DNA from: Achromobacter aloeverae
GTDB taxonomy: Bacteria; Pseudomonadota; Gammaproteobacteria; Burkholderiales; Burkholderiaceae_B
NCBI RefSeq assembly: GCF_004121055.1
Contig: NZ_PYAL01000007.1
Span: forward strand, 310,001-374,000
Length of the DNA stretch: 64,000 bases
Direction: 5' to 3'
Shown: positions 26,837 to 34,989 of the stretch, piece after piece
How positions within the stretch are numbered: position 1 is the first letter of the stretch
Layout: each line of letters opens with the position of its first letter
Translations under genes and position numbers: made by a program
Notes under the pieces: generated by a model
The model's database searches: none
What the model saw: only the letters and a program-made list of their open reading frames with translations
What the model was told of the DNA's origin: nothing

Positions 26837-28276
26837 ATGAGCAGTTACCCCGACACTCTCCTCCTGATCGATAACGAATGGCGCGAAGCGCGTGGGAACA
26901 AGCGCATCGACGTCGTCAATCCGGCGACCGGAAACAAGATCGGCCAGGTGGCCAACGCCAGCAAGGAAGACCTCGACCTGGCCCTGGCCGCCGCCCAGCG
27001 CGGCTTTGAAACCTGGCGCGACATGTCGGCCCACGAGCGCTGCACCCTCATGCGCAAGGCCGCCCAGCTGGTGCGCGAGCGCGTCGACAGCATCGCCCGC
27101 CTGCTCACGCAGGAGCAGGGCAAGCCGCTGGCCGAAGCCCGCATCGAAGTCGCCGCCGGCGCTGAAATCATCGACTGGTTCGCCAACGAAGCCCTGCGCG
27201 TCTATGGCCGTATCGTGCCGGCCCGCAACCCCGCGGCCCAGCAGATGGTCCTCAAGGAGCCGGTGGGCCCCGTGGCGGCCTTCACGCCCTGGAACTTCCC
27301 CGTCAACCAGATCGTGCGCAAGCTGGGCGCGGCCCTGGCCTCCGGCTGCTCCTTCCTGGTGAAGGCGCCCGAGGAAACCCCGGCCTCGCCCGCCGCGCTG
27401 CTGAACTGCTTCGTGGACGCCGGCCTGCCCAAGGGCGTGATCGGCCTGGTGTTCGGCTCCCCCGCCGAGATCTCCAGCTACCTGATTCCGCACCCCATCA
27501 TCCGCAAGGTCACCTTCACCGGCTCCACCCCGGTCGGCAAGCAGTTGGCCGCGCTGGCGGGCCAGCACATGAAGCGCGTGACCATGGAGCTGGGTGGCCA
27601 CGCCCCCGTGATCGTGGCGCAGGACGCCGACGTCGAACTGGCCGTCAAGGCCTCCGGCGGCGCCAAGTTCCGCAACGCCGGCCAGGTGTGCATTTCGCCG
27701 ACCCGCTTCCTGGTCCACAAGGACGTCAAGGCAGCCTTCGAGCAGGCGCTGGTCAAGCACGCTGAAAGCCTCAAGCTGGGCGACGGCCTGGCCGACGGCA
27801 CCACGCTGGGCCCCCTGGCCAACGACCGCCGCCTGGTCGCGATGGACAAGATCGTGAAGAACGCCAGCGCCAAGGGTGCGAAGGTCGCCACCGGCGGCGA
27901 GCGCATCGGCTCGGCAGGCAACTTCTTCGCGCCCACCGTGCTGACCGACGTGCCGCTGGACGCCGACGTGTTCAATGAAGAACCGTTCGGCCCCATCGCC
28001 GCGGTCCGCAGCTTCGAGAATCTCGAAGACGCCATCAAGGAAGCGAACCGCCTGCCCTTCGGCCTGGCCGCCTACGCGTTCACCCGTTCGTTCAAGAACG
28101 TCACCGAACTGTCGCGCCGCCTGGAAGTGGGCATGGTCTGGATCAACCAGCCCGCCACGCCCTCGGCCGAACTGCCGTTCGGCGGCGTCAAGGATTCCGG
28201 CTATGGCTCGGAAGGCGGTCCGGAAGCGCTGGAGGCGTATCTGGTGACGAAGGCGGTTTCCGTCGTCGGCGTCTGA
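26837..28276 (+). CDS. NAD(P)-dependent aldehyde dehydrogenase, succinate-semialdehyde type
   Basis: A 479-residue enzyme of the aldehyde dehydrogenase superfamily, oxidising an aldehyde to the acid with NAD(P). Catalytic residues are in place: N153 (PWNFPVN), K176, E251 (MELGGH) and C285 (AGQVCISP). The whole layout, including EQGKPLAEA and [15 protein letters not shown], fits the succinate-semialdehyde/alpha-ketoglutarate-semialdehyde branch. AAAGGTACGGAG precedes the ATG. It is monocistronic: a long intergenic region lies before it and a strong terminator after it. Actual substrate is uncertain. Confidence 0.88.
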   Translation: MSSYPDTLLLIDNEWREARGNKRIDVVNPATGNKIGQVANASKEDLDLALAAAQRGFETWRDMSAHERCTLMRKAAQLVRERVDSIARLLTQEQGKPLAEARIEVAAGAEIIDWFANEALRVYGRIVPARNPAAQQMVLKEPVGPVAAFTPWNFPVNQIVRKLGAALASGCSFLVKAPEETPASPAALLNCFVDAGLPKGVIGLVFGSPAEISSYLIPHPIIRKVTFTGSTPVGKQLAALAGQHMKRVTMELGGHAPVIVAQDADVELAVKASGGAKFRNAGQVCISPTRFLVHKDVKAAFEQALVKHAESLKLGDGLADGTTLGPLANDRRLVAMDKIVKNASAKGAKVATGGERIGSAGNFFAPTVLTDVPLDADVFNEEPFGPIAAVRSFENLEDAIKEANRLPFGLAAYAFTRSFKNVTELSRRLEVGMVWINQPATPSAELPFGGVKDSGYGSEGGPEALEAYLVTKAVSVVGV

Positions 28277-28325
28277 TCGCGGACAGGCCATGGCGCCGGC
28301 GTGGGCCGGCCGCCGTGGCGCGCCG

Positions 28326-28345
28326 CCCCCGGCGGCCGCCGGGGG
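28326..28345. repeat. Perfect 20-bp GC palindrome
   Basis: The arm CCCCCGGCGG (28326-28335) is immediately followed by its exact reverse complement (28336-28345), with no loop. It lies 50 bp after the dehydrogenase stop codon. It may form a cruciform or stabilise the mRNA end; there is no T-tract after it. Confidence 0.7.
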
Positions 28346-28356
28346 ATGAGCGGCAA

Positions 28357-28416
28357 TAGCACAGCAACAGAACAGCCAATAGAACAGCCAACAGAACAGC
28401 CAACAGAACAGCAACA
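28357..28416. repeat. 12-bp tandem repeats, AGAACAGCCAAC type
   Basis: Units at 28369-28380 (AGAACAGCCAAT), 28381-28392 and 28393-28404 (both AGAACAGCCAAC) are flanked by degenerate partial units on each side. The array lies between a GC palindrome and the terminator, outside any gene. Its CAACAG core recalls the hexamer array at 21473-21538. Confidence 0.85.
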
Positions 28417-28419
28417 AAC

Positions 28420-28463
28420 GGGGCGCGCGTTCCATACGGGAACGCGCGCCCCATCTTCTTCTT
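28420..28463 (+). terminator. Strong intrinsic terminator after the aldehyde dehydrogenase gene
   Basis: A perfect 14-bp stem (28420-28433, arm GGGGCGCGCGTTCC; partner 28439-28452) encloses a 5-nt loop. It is followed by the T-rich ATCTTCTTCTT. It separates the dehydrogenase from the MFS gene that starts at 28485. Confidence 0.88.
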
Positions 28464-28484
28464 AACGCCTTACCTATACCCCCA

Positions 28485-29750
28485 ATGTTTGGGCAGCTTT
28501 TCACCACCGTCCTCGCGCCTATCCTTGGCCTTTTCGTCGTCGCGACCGGCAACGGCTTCATCTCCTCGCTGACCACCCTGCGCCTGGACTCCTCGGGCGC
28601 GCCGGCGCTGACCGTGGGCCTGATTTCGTCCGCGTACTTCATCGGACTGACGATAGGGGCATTCTTCAACGACCGGCTCATCGCGCGGGTCGGCCATATC
28701 CGGGCCTACAGCAGCTTCGTGTCGGTCATCTCGATCACCTTCCTGCTGCAAGGCCTCTTCTCCGAACCCGCGTTCTGGCTGGTGCTGCGCCTGGTCAACG
28801 GCTGGGCCACGCTGGGAGTCTTCCTCGTCGTTGAAAGCTGGCTGCTGCTGGCCGGCACGCCCAAGCAGCGGGGACGCCTGCTGGCGCTGTACATGATCGC
28901 CTTCTATGGCTCGACCCTGCTGGGCCAGCTGGTACTGGGCAGCGTCGATGCGGCCGGCCCGACCGTGCCCTTCATCGTGGGCGGCATGCTGGCTTCCCTG
29001 TCCGTGCTGCCCATGGTCATCATTCCGCGGATTTCGCCGGTCATGGATCCGGTCCAGCCGCTGCGCTTCGGCGACCTGCTGCGGGTCACCTCCACCGGCG
29101 TGGTGGGCTGCTTCGGTTCCGGCGTGGCCATCGCGGCGATCTATACGCTGCTGCCGCTCTATCTCCAGCACGTGGGCATGAACGTGGACCAGGTCGGCAG
29201 CCTGATGTCGGCAACCATCCTGGGCGCGATGGTGCTGCAATACCCCGTCGGCCGCTGGTCGGACCACAGGGATCGCCAGGCCGTGCTGATCGTGCTGGGC
29301 GCCGTGTGCGTGGCGGACTCGCTGCTGATTCTCGCGCTGCCCAGCTCGCCGGCCTGGCTGGTGCTGCCCCTGTTCCTGCTTGGCGGCGGCATCTTCGCCA
29401 TCTATCCCGTCGCCGTCAGTCATTCCGCCGACAAGGCCGGTCCCGATGCGCTGGTGCGCATGATCCAGGGCCTGCTGTTGATCAACTCGGTGGGATCGGC
29501 CATCAGTCCGATGATCATCGCGTTGTTGATGGAACGCGCGGGCTCGGCGGGATTCTTCTGGGCCATGGCGGTCCTCAACCTGGCCATGGCGGCCTTCTTC
29601 CTGTGGCGGCGCAAGCAATCGCCCGTCGCCGCGCCGGTGGCGCCCTTCGAACCGGCCACGCAGATGTCGCCGGTAGGCGTGGAAATCCGCGTGACCGAGG
29701 ACCTGATACAGGGCGCGATGACCCAGGCGATGGACCAGGCCAGCGATTAG
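28485..29750 (+). CDS. MFS transporter, YcaD-like
   Basis: A 421-residue inner-membrane transporter with 12 predicted helices. The opening helix (LAPILGLFVVATGNGFISSL), the FFNDRLIARVGHIRAY loop (motif A-like) and LVNGWATLGVFLVVESWLLL are features of the YcaD group, whose substrates are unknown. The C-terminal ~45 residues are hydrophilic and end in an acidic helix. The ATG at 28485 comes only about 20 nt after a terminator T-tract, with no clear ribosome site, so its own promoter must lie within the terminator region or transcription must read through. I see no obvious promoter. Confidence 0.85.
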   Translation: MFGQLFTTVLAPILGLFVVATGNGFISSLTTLRLDSSGAPALTVGLISSAYFIGLTIGAFFNDRLIARVGHIRAYSSFVSVISITFLLQGLFSEPAFWLVLRLVNGWATLGVFLVVESWLLLAGTPKQRGRLLALYMIAFYGSTLLGQLVLGSVDAAGPTVPFIVGGMLASLSVLPMVIIPRISPVMDPVQPLRFGDLLRVTSTGVVGCFGSGVAIAAIYTLLPLYLQHVGMNVDQVGSLMSATILGAMVLQYPVGRWSDHRDRQAVLIVLGAVCVADSLLILALPSSPAWLVLPLFLLGGGIFAIYPVAVSHSADKAGPDALVRMIQGLLLINSVGSAISPMIIALLMERAGSAGFFWAMAVLNLAMAAFFLWRRKQSPVAAPVAPFEPATQMSPVGVEIRVTEDLIQGAMTQAMDQASD

Positions 29751-29804
29751 CGGCCGCCGGCGGCGCGGGCGCCTCGCGCCGCTACACTCACGCCACTACA
29801 CCAT

Positions 29805-29819
29805 TGAGAACTGTTATCG
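29805..29819. promoter_or_regulatory. Fur-like box upstream of the heme importer
   Basis: TGAGAACTGTTATCG matches the 7-1-7 Fur palindrome TGATAATnATTATCA at 11 of 14 defined positions when read on the minus strand. It sits about 60 bp before the hmuT start. Fur control is expected for heme uptake genes; the site is a by-eye match only. Confidence 0.45.
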
Positions 29820-29877
29820 TTGCCGCTGTGGCCGCCCCCGCGGCCGCTGACCAAGCGACGAAACCAAGGACGAGATC

Positions 29878-30726
29878 ATGATGTATCGGGCGACGGCCTT
29901 GCTGCTGGGCGCATTGCTGGCCGGCTCCGTCCAGGCCCAGGCGCGGCAGCGCGTGGTGACCCTCGGCGGCAGCGTCACGGAAATCGTCTATGCGCTGGGA
30001 CAGGGCGACCGCCTGGTGGGCGACGACCTGTCCAGCCTGTATCCGGACGCCGCCACGCGGCTGCCCCGCGTCGGCTACTATCGGGCCACGCCGGTGGAAG
30101 GCGTGCTGGCGCTCAAGCCGGACCTGGTCCTGGCATCGGAGCAGGCCGGCCCGCCCGATGCCATCAAGCAGTTGGCCAGCGCGGGCGTCCGCGTCGAAAG
30201 CGTTTCCGACCAGCCCTCGGTGCAATCCCTGCACAAGCGCATCGGCCAGATCGCGCAAATCCTGGGCGACGAGGCCGCGGGCCGGCGCCTGGTCGAAGCG
30301 GTCGACCGCGACCTGCAGGCCGCCCAGGCCCTGCCGACAAGCAATGCGCGCGCGCTGCTGATCATGAACCGCACGGGCACCCCGCAAGGCGCCGGCAAGG
30401 GCACCGCCGCCGGGTTGGTCCTGCGGCTGGCGGGACTGCGCAACGTGCTGCAGGACCAGCAGGGCTACAAGACCTTGTCGCCCGAAGCGTTCTCCTCGCT
30501 GGCGCCCCAGGTGCTGGTCATCACCCGCACCTCGCTGGAGGCGTCCGGCGGGCTGGACAAGCTGCGCGCGATGCCCGGCCTCGCCGGCACGCCTGCAGCT
30601 TCCTGCATCGTCGTCATGGACGACCTGCTCGCGCTGGGCACCGGCCCGCGCCTGCCGCAGGCGGTACGCCAGTTGAAGGAGACGGATTGTGTCGCTCGCC
30701 AGGGCCCGCACCGCACGCCCGGCTGA
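29878..30726 (+). CDS. hmuT: Heme ABC transporter periplasmic binding protein (HmuT/BhuT-like)
   Basis: A 282-residue periplasmic heme receptor with a signal peptide cleaved near SVQAQA. Landmarks are RVVTLGGSVTEIVYALGQGDRLVG, the PRVGYYRATPVEGVLALKPDLV stretch including a candidate heme-ligand Tyr in GYYR, and GAGKGTAAGLVLRLAGLRNV. GGACGAG precedes two adjacent ATG codons; I use the first. The next gene, the permease, overlaps it by 38 bp. Unlike the complete Bordetella bhuRSTUV locus, no TonB receptor or hemS-like gene lies here. Confidence 0.9.
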   Translation: MMYRATALLLGALLAGSVQAQARQRVVTLGGSVTEIVYALGQGDRLVGDDLSSLYPDAATRLPRVGYYRATPVEGVLALKPDLVLASEQAGPPDAIKQLASAGVRVESVSDQPSVQSLHKRIGQIAQILGDEAAGRRLVEAVDRDLQAAQALPTSNARALLIMNRTGTPQGAGKGTAAGLVLRLAGLRNVLQDQQGYKTLSPEAFSSLAPQVLVITRTSLEASGGLDKLRAMPGLAGTPAASCIVVMDDLLALGTGPRLPQAVRQLKETDCVARQGPHRTPG

Positions 30727-31720
30727 CTCGCGCAAGGGCGACGCGGCGCTGCTGTGCCTGGCGCTGGCCCTCGTGGCCGTGGCCGTGCTGGCCGCGGCCA
30801 GCGGCGCGGTGCGCATTCCCGTCGCCGATGCGCTGCGCCTGCTGTGGTCGGCCACGCCGCAAAAGCCCGACGACGAACTGTGGCGCAACGTCCTGCTCAA
30901 TATCCGCCTGCCGCGCGTGCTGTTCGCGGCCGTGACCGGCGCGGGCCTGGCCGTCTGCGGCGCGGCCCTGCAAGCCCTGTTCCGCAATCCGCTGGCGGAG
31001 CCCGGACTGGTCGGCATCTCAGCCGGCGGCGCGCTGGGCGCGGTCGGCGCCATCGTCCTGACCAGCGGCGGCTATGCGGTGATCGCGCCCGCCGCCTTCG
31101 CCGGCAGCCTGGCCGCCACCGCCTGCGCCTACCTGGTCGGGCGGCGCGCGCCGGGCGTGGCAGGCCTGCTGCTGGCAGGCGTGGCGATCAACACCGTGGC
31201 CGGCAGCCTTATCGGCCTGCTCACGTATCTCGCGTCCGACAACCAGCTGCGCGACCTGACGTTCTGGAGCATGGGCAGCCTGGCAGGCGCCAATTGGCGC
31301 CTGCTGGCCTTCCTGGGTCCCTGGACGCTCCTGTGTTCCGCATGGCTGCTCAGTCAATGGCGCGTCATGAACGCCTTGCTGCTGGGCGAGCGCGAGGCCG
31401 GCCATCTGGGCTATGCCCTGGTGTCGGTGCGGCGGCGGCTGGTCATGGCCACCGCACTGATCGTCGGGCCCCTGGTCGCCGCCACCGGCGGCATCGGCTT
31501 CATCGGGCTCGTGGTGCCGCACTTATTGCGCATGACGCTGGGCGCGGACCACCGCCGCCTGATGCCGGCGTCGATATTGGCGGGCGCGCTTGCGCTGGTG
31601 CTGGCCGACTGGCTGGCACGCGTCGTCGTCATCCCGGCCGAGTTGCCGATCGGCCTGGTCACCAGCCTGGTCGGCGGCCCGTTCTTCCTGTGGTTGCTGG
31701 CGCGAGGACGCAGATTCTGA
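30689..31720 (+). CDS. hmuU: Heme ABC transporter permease (HmuU/BhuU-like, FecCD family)
   Basis: A 343-residue inner-membrane permease of the BtuC/FecCD family with about ten helices. Recognised segments include RLPRVLFAAVTGAGLAVCGA, ALFRNPLAEPGLVGISAGGALG and GGIGFIGLVVPHLLRM. A GTG start at 30689 is backed by AAGGAGACGG immediately upstream and lies inside the hmuT 3' end. The stop overlaps the ATPase start as TGATG. It should form the channel for heme across the inner membrane. Confidence 0.92.
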   Translation: MSLARARTARPADSRKGDAALLCLALALVAVAVLAAASGAVRIPVADALRLLWSATPQKPDDELWRNVLLNIRLPRVLFAAVTGAGLAVCGAALQALFRNPLAEPGLVGISAGGALGAVGAIVLTSGGYAVIAPAAFAGSLAATACAYLVGRRAPGVAGLLLAGVAINTVAGSLIGLLTYLASDNQLRDLTFWSMGSLAGANWRLLAFLGPWTLLCSAWLLSQWRVMNALLLGEREAGHLGYALVSVRRRLVMATALIVGPLVAATGGIGFIGLVVPHLLRMTLGADHRRLMPASILAGALALVLADWLARVVVIPAELPIGLVTSLVGGPFFLWLLARGRRF

Positions 31721-32511
31721 TGACGCTGGACGCCGACAACATCGACGTGGCGCGCGGCCAGGCGCGGGTGCTGCACCGGGTATCGCTATCGATACGTCCA
31801 GGCAGCGTCGTCGGCCTGCTAGGCGCCAACGGCGCCGGCAAGTCCACGCTGCTGGCCGCGCTGGCGGGCGAACTGCGACCGGACGCCGGACGCATCCTGC
31901 TGGACGGCGAAGACGCGCGCGGCGTACCCGCGCGGCGGCAGGCGCGCCGCCGTGCCGTGCTGCCGCAAAAACCGTCGCTGACGTTCGACCTGGGCGTGCG
32001 CGACGTCGTATCCATGGGCGCCTATCCCTTTCCCGAATTGAGCGCCGACACCGTCGATGCCCTGATCGACGGTGCGCTGGACCAGGCCGGCGTGGCCCAC
32101 CTCGCCGACCGTCGCTATCCCGAACTGTCCGGTGGCGAGCAGCAGCGCGTGCAATTCGCGCGCGTACTCACCCAATGTCGCGCCGCCGCGCGCGACGGCG
32201 CCCCTCCCTACCTGCTGCTGGACGAACCCATCTCCAGCCTCGACCCCAAGCACCAGATCGAGTTGCTGCGCACGACATGGACGCTGGCGCACCAGGACGG
32301 CCTGGGCGTGCTGGTCATCGTGCACGACATCAACCTGGCGGCGTGCTGGTGCGACCGCCTGGTGCTATTGGCCGACGGCGCCGTGGCAGCCGAGGGCGTA
32401 CCGTCGACAGTGCTCACGCCCGCGCTGTTGCGCGCGGTGTACGACCTCGACGCCGACGTCCTGCCGCATCCGCGCCAGGCCGGCAAGCTGCTGGTGCTGA
32501 CGCGCGAGTAG
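31720..32511 (+). CDS. hmuV: Heme ABC transporter ATP-binding protein (HmuV/BhuV-like)
   Basis: A 263-residue ATPase for heme import. Walker A is GANGAGKSTLL, the Q-loop lies in VLPQKPSL, the signature is LSGGEQQRVQFARVL and Walker B is YLLLDEPISSLD. The VVSMGAYPFP and insertion TQCRAAARDGAPPYLLL are typical of HmuV. The ATG at 31720 shares its A with the permease stop codon, so translation is likely coupled. Last gene of the hmuTUV unit. Confidence 0.93.
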   Translation: MTLDADNIDVARGQARVLHRVSLSIRPGSVVGLLGANGAGKSTLLAALAGELRPDAGRILLDGEDARGVPARRQARRRAVLPQKPSLTFDLGVRDVVSMGAYPFPELSADTVDALIDGALDQAGVAHLADRRYPELSGGEQQRVQFARVLTQCRAAARDGAPPYLLLDEPISSLDPKHQIELLRTTWTLAHQDGLGVLVIVHDINLAACWCDRLVLLADGAVAAEGVPSTVLTPALLRAVYDLDADVLPHPRQAGKLLVLTRE

Positions 32512-32539
32512 TACGCCGATATCAAGTCGAGATGCGATA

Positions 32540-32613
32540 TGCGATGAAACATCGCAACGCGGACCGATAGATTCGTATATCGCAGCGAAATCAAATACCA
32601 AAAAATCGCTGCG
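32540..32613. promoter_or_regulatory. Two inverted repeats between hmuV and the porin gene
   Basis: TGCGATG-AAA-CATCGCA (32540-32556) and CGCAGCGA-N17-TCGCTGCG (32581-32613) lie in the 277-bp gap. The loop of the second is AT-rich. They could be factor-independent terminators without a clear T-tract, or operators of the porin promoter. The remainder of 32512-32788 holds no gene. Confidence 0.5.
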
Positions 32614-32788
32614 GAACGTTCGTCCGGCGTCCCTCACCTACACCACAGCGTACGCGCCCCGACGCTATCCAAGCCCGCGCTGCCGGCAATCTCGTCGCTC
32701 CCCGAGCGAGGACGGCGGCCGCTACGGGCTTCCAACGCGGCTGCCTCGCCGGCCGCGCTCACGACACGACTTGGGAAACACCAGACAC

Positions 32789-33892
32789 ATGAAACGTTAT
32801 CCGCTTGCATTCGCCATCGCCGCGTCCAGCGTCTCCATGCCGGCGCACTCGGCCAGCGAAGTCCAACTCTATGGCGCCATCGACGCCGGCTACCAATACC
32901 TGCACATCAAGGGCCTGGGCCACTCCAGCGGCCTGGTCAGCGGCGGCCAGGGCGCATCCCGCTTCGGCCTGCGCGGCATTGAAGACCTGGGCGACGGCCT
33001 CAAGGCCCGCTTTCAGCTCGAAGGCAGCTTCGACGCCACCAACGGCAAGGCCGGCGTCCCCGGTCGCGGGGTGTTCGGCCGTACCACGTGGCTGGGCCTG
33101 GAAGGCGACTTCGGCGAGTTCCGCATGGGCCGGCAAACGCTGGCCGCCAGCGACATGACGGACGTCTTCAGCCCCTTCGGTTCCAGCTACAAGCTCGCCG
33201 GCGCCGGCAGCGCGATCAACAGCAACACCACGCCGCGCGCCGACAACACCCTCAAGTTCATCTCGCCGAACCTGGGCGGTTTCCAGGCCACGGCCAGCTA
33301 CGCCTTCGACGCGCACCTGGCGCAGAACAAGGACGGACTGAACGGGACCTTCCTGGACAAGGACGCCCAGGACCGCGTATTCAGCGGCGCGGCCAGCTAT
33401 GGAAGCCAGGCATGGAAGCTCGTCGCCTACTACCAGCAGGCGACGCTGGAGTCCCACACCAGCTCCTTCGGCAAGCACTACGACGTGTCCCCGCGCGAAT
33501 ACGGCCTGGGCGGCAAGGTTACGTTCGGTCCCACCACCCTGCATGCCGGCTGGGCGCAACACCGTGACGCCTATATCAATGGCGTGCATCCCAACAATCT
33601 TGGCCAGGCGTCCGTCTTCCGGGGGGGCGTGGTCAACGGCTATACGCTGGGCGCGTCCCATGAAATCGGCGCCGGCAAGCTGCTGGGGCAGGTGCAATGG
33701 AACGCTCCCAACCGCGACGTGCACTGGTTGGGCAAACGGGCCCACGACCAGAAGGTGTACAGCGTCGGCTACAGCCACGGCCTGAGCAAGCGCACCAATG
33801 TCTATACGTACGTCGCCTATCTCGACGGCGCCTGGTACGACAAGGATTGGAACGCCACCCAGTTCATCGTGGGGATGCAACACCGGTTCTGA
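32789..33892 (+). CDS. Gram-negative general porin
   Basis: A 367-residue outer-membrane beta-barrel porin of the betaproteobacterial type (Bordetella porin/OmpC group). It has a signal peptide cleaved after AHSA, the standard start of the mature chain (SEVQLYGAIDAGYQYLH), GASRFGLRGIEDLGDGLKARFQLEG, FGRTTWLGLEGDFGEFRMGR, and a terminal Phe (QHRF) required for barrel assembly. ATG at 32789. The stop codon is immediately followed by the stop of the convergent isocitrate-lyase-like gene. Selectivity is not apparent. Confidence 0.93.
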   Translation: MKRYPLAFAIAASSVSMPAHSASEVQLYGAIDAGYQYLHIKGLGHSSGLVSGGQGASRFGLRGIEDLGDGLKARFQLEGSFDATNGKAGVPGRGVFGRTTWLGLEGDFGEFRMGRQTLAASDMTDVFSPFGSSYKLAGAGSAINSNTTPRADNTLKFISPNLGGFQATASYAFDAHLAQNKDGLNGTFLDKDAQDRVFSGAASYGSQAWKLVAYYQQATLESHTSSFGKHYDVSPREYGLGGKVTFGPTTLHAGWAQHRDAYINGVHPNNLGQASVFRGGVVNGYTLGASHEIGAGKLLGQVQWNAPNRDVHWLGKRAHDQKVYSVGYSHGLSKRTNVYTYVAYLDGAWYDKDWNATQFIVGMQHRF

Positions 33893-34723
33893 TCACCGAT
33901 CTCGGCCTTCCCCGAACAGCGCGTTCAACTGCGCGCCCGACGCCGCATCGGCGAACCCGTCGAAGCGGCCCTGCACCAGCGCCTGGGCGGCGCGCATCGC
34001 GCCAGCCCAGGCGGCACGCGCCAGTGCGCCGCCCACGCTCACCCGCCGCACGCCCATGGCCGCTAGGTCCTGCAAGGTGAATTCGGACGGCGCGCTGACC
34101 AGCACGTTCACGGGCTTGGGGGCCACCGCCCTGACCACGGCCTCGATATGTTCGCGCGTCTTGATTCCCGGCGCGTACAGGCAGTCCGCGCCCGCGTCGG
34201 CGTAGGTCCGCAAGCGGACCAGCACGTCATCGATATCCGGCTTGCCCGTAAAGAAATTTTCCGCGCGGCCAACCAGCAAGGTATCACCGCCGCGCACGTC
34301 GATCGCGCGCCGCGCCGCCGCGATGCGCGCCACCGCCACATCCAGGGGAAAAAGGGAGCCGTCGGCCGCGCCGGTGGAATCCTCGATCGACAGCCCGGCC
34401 ACGCCCGTCTCGACAGCCAGGCCCACGCTCTCGCCCACGGCGGCCGCATCCGCGCCGAACCCATTCTCGAAATCCGCGTTCACGGGCAGGGCGGTGGCCG
34501 CGACCATTTCGCGCAGGTGCGCAAGCACCGCCTCGCGCGTGACATGGTTGTCCGCGTGGCCCCTGGACCAGGCGTATCCTGAACTGGTCGTCGCGAGGGC
34601 CTGGAATCCCAGGCTGGCGAGATACCCGGCACTGCCCACATCCCAGGGATTGGGCAACATGAAGCAGCCGGTCGTGTGCAGGGCCCGGAAGGCCGCTCGT
34701 TTTTGCGTGATCGTTCGTGACAT
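33893..34723 (-). CDS. Isocitrate lyase/PEP phosphonomutase-family protein
   Basis: A 276-residue TIM-barrel enzyme of the family that includes 2-methylisocitrate lyase, PEP mutase and oxaloacetate hydrolase. Segments CFMLPNPWDVGSAGYLASLG, TTSSGYAWSRG, VNADFENGFG and GLSIEDSTG are typical, including the acidic metal-binding residues. The Cys motif KKCGH of true isocitrate lyases is absent, so the substrate is some other oxo-acid or phosphonate. GGAG lies ahead of the ATG at 34723. Divergent from the CocE-type hydrolase gene. Confidence 0.87.
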   Translation of the reverse strand: MSRTITQKRAAFRALHTTGCFMLPNPWDVGSAGYLASLGFQALATTSSGYAWSRGHADNHVTREAVLAHLREMVAATALPVNADFENGFGADAAAVGESVGLAVETGVAGLSIEDSTGAADGSLFPLDVAVARIAAARRAIDVRGGDTLLVGRAENFFTGKPDIDDVLVRLRTYADAGADCLYAPGIKTREHIEAVVRAVAPKPVNVLVSAPSEFTLQDLAAMGVRRVSVGGALARAAWAGAMRAAQALVQGRFDGFADAASGAQLNALFGEGRDR

Positions 34724-34989
34724 AAAAGTCTCCTGTGTAGGCATGGGCCGCGGCCTGCCCGCGCCGGCATCCGTCCGGCATCCGTCCGGCATATACGCAG
34801 TTTATGCCGGTATAAACATCACATGTCATTGCGGGTTCTGCAATTCCATTAAATTCGACCGAAATATTGCTGCTTGATAACTCGCACATCCAAGGGAGAA
34901 GGCATGGCGTACTCCATGCTGCACGGCGTCGCGCCATCGATCGCGACACCGATGCCGGCCGACCGCGCAGGCTGCCGGGAGCGTCAGCG

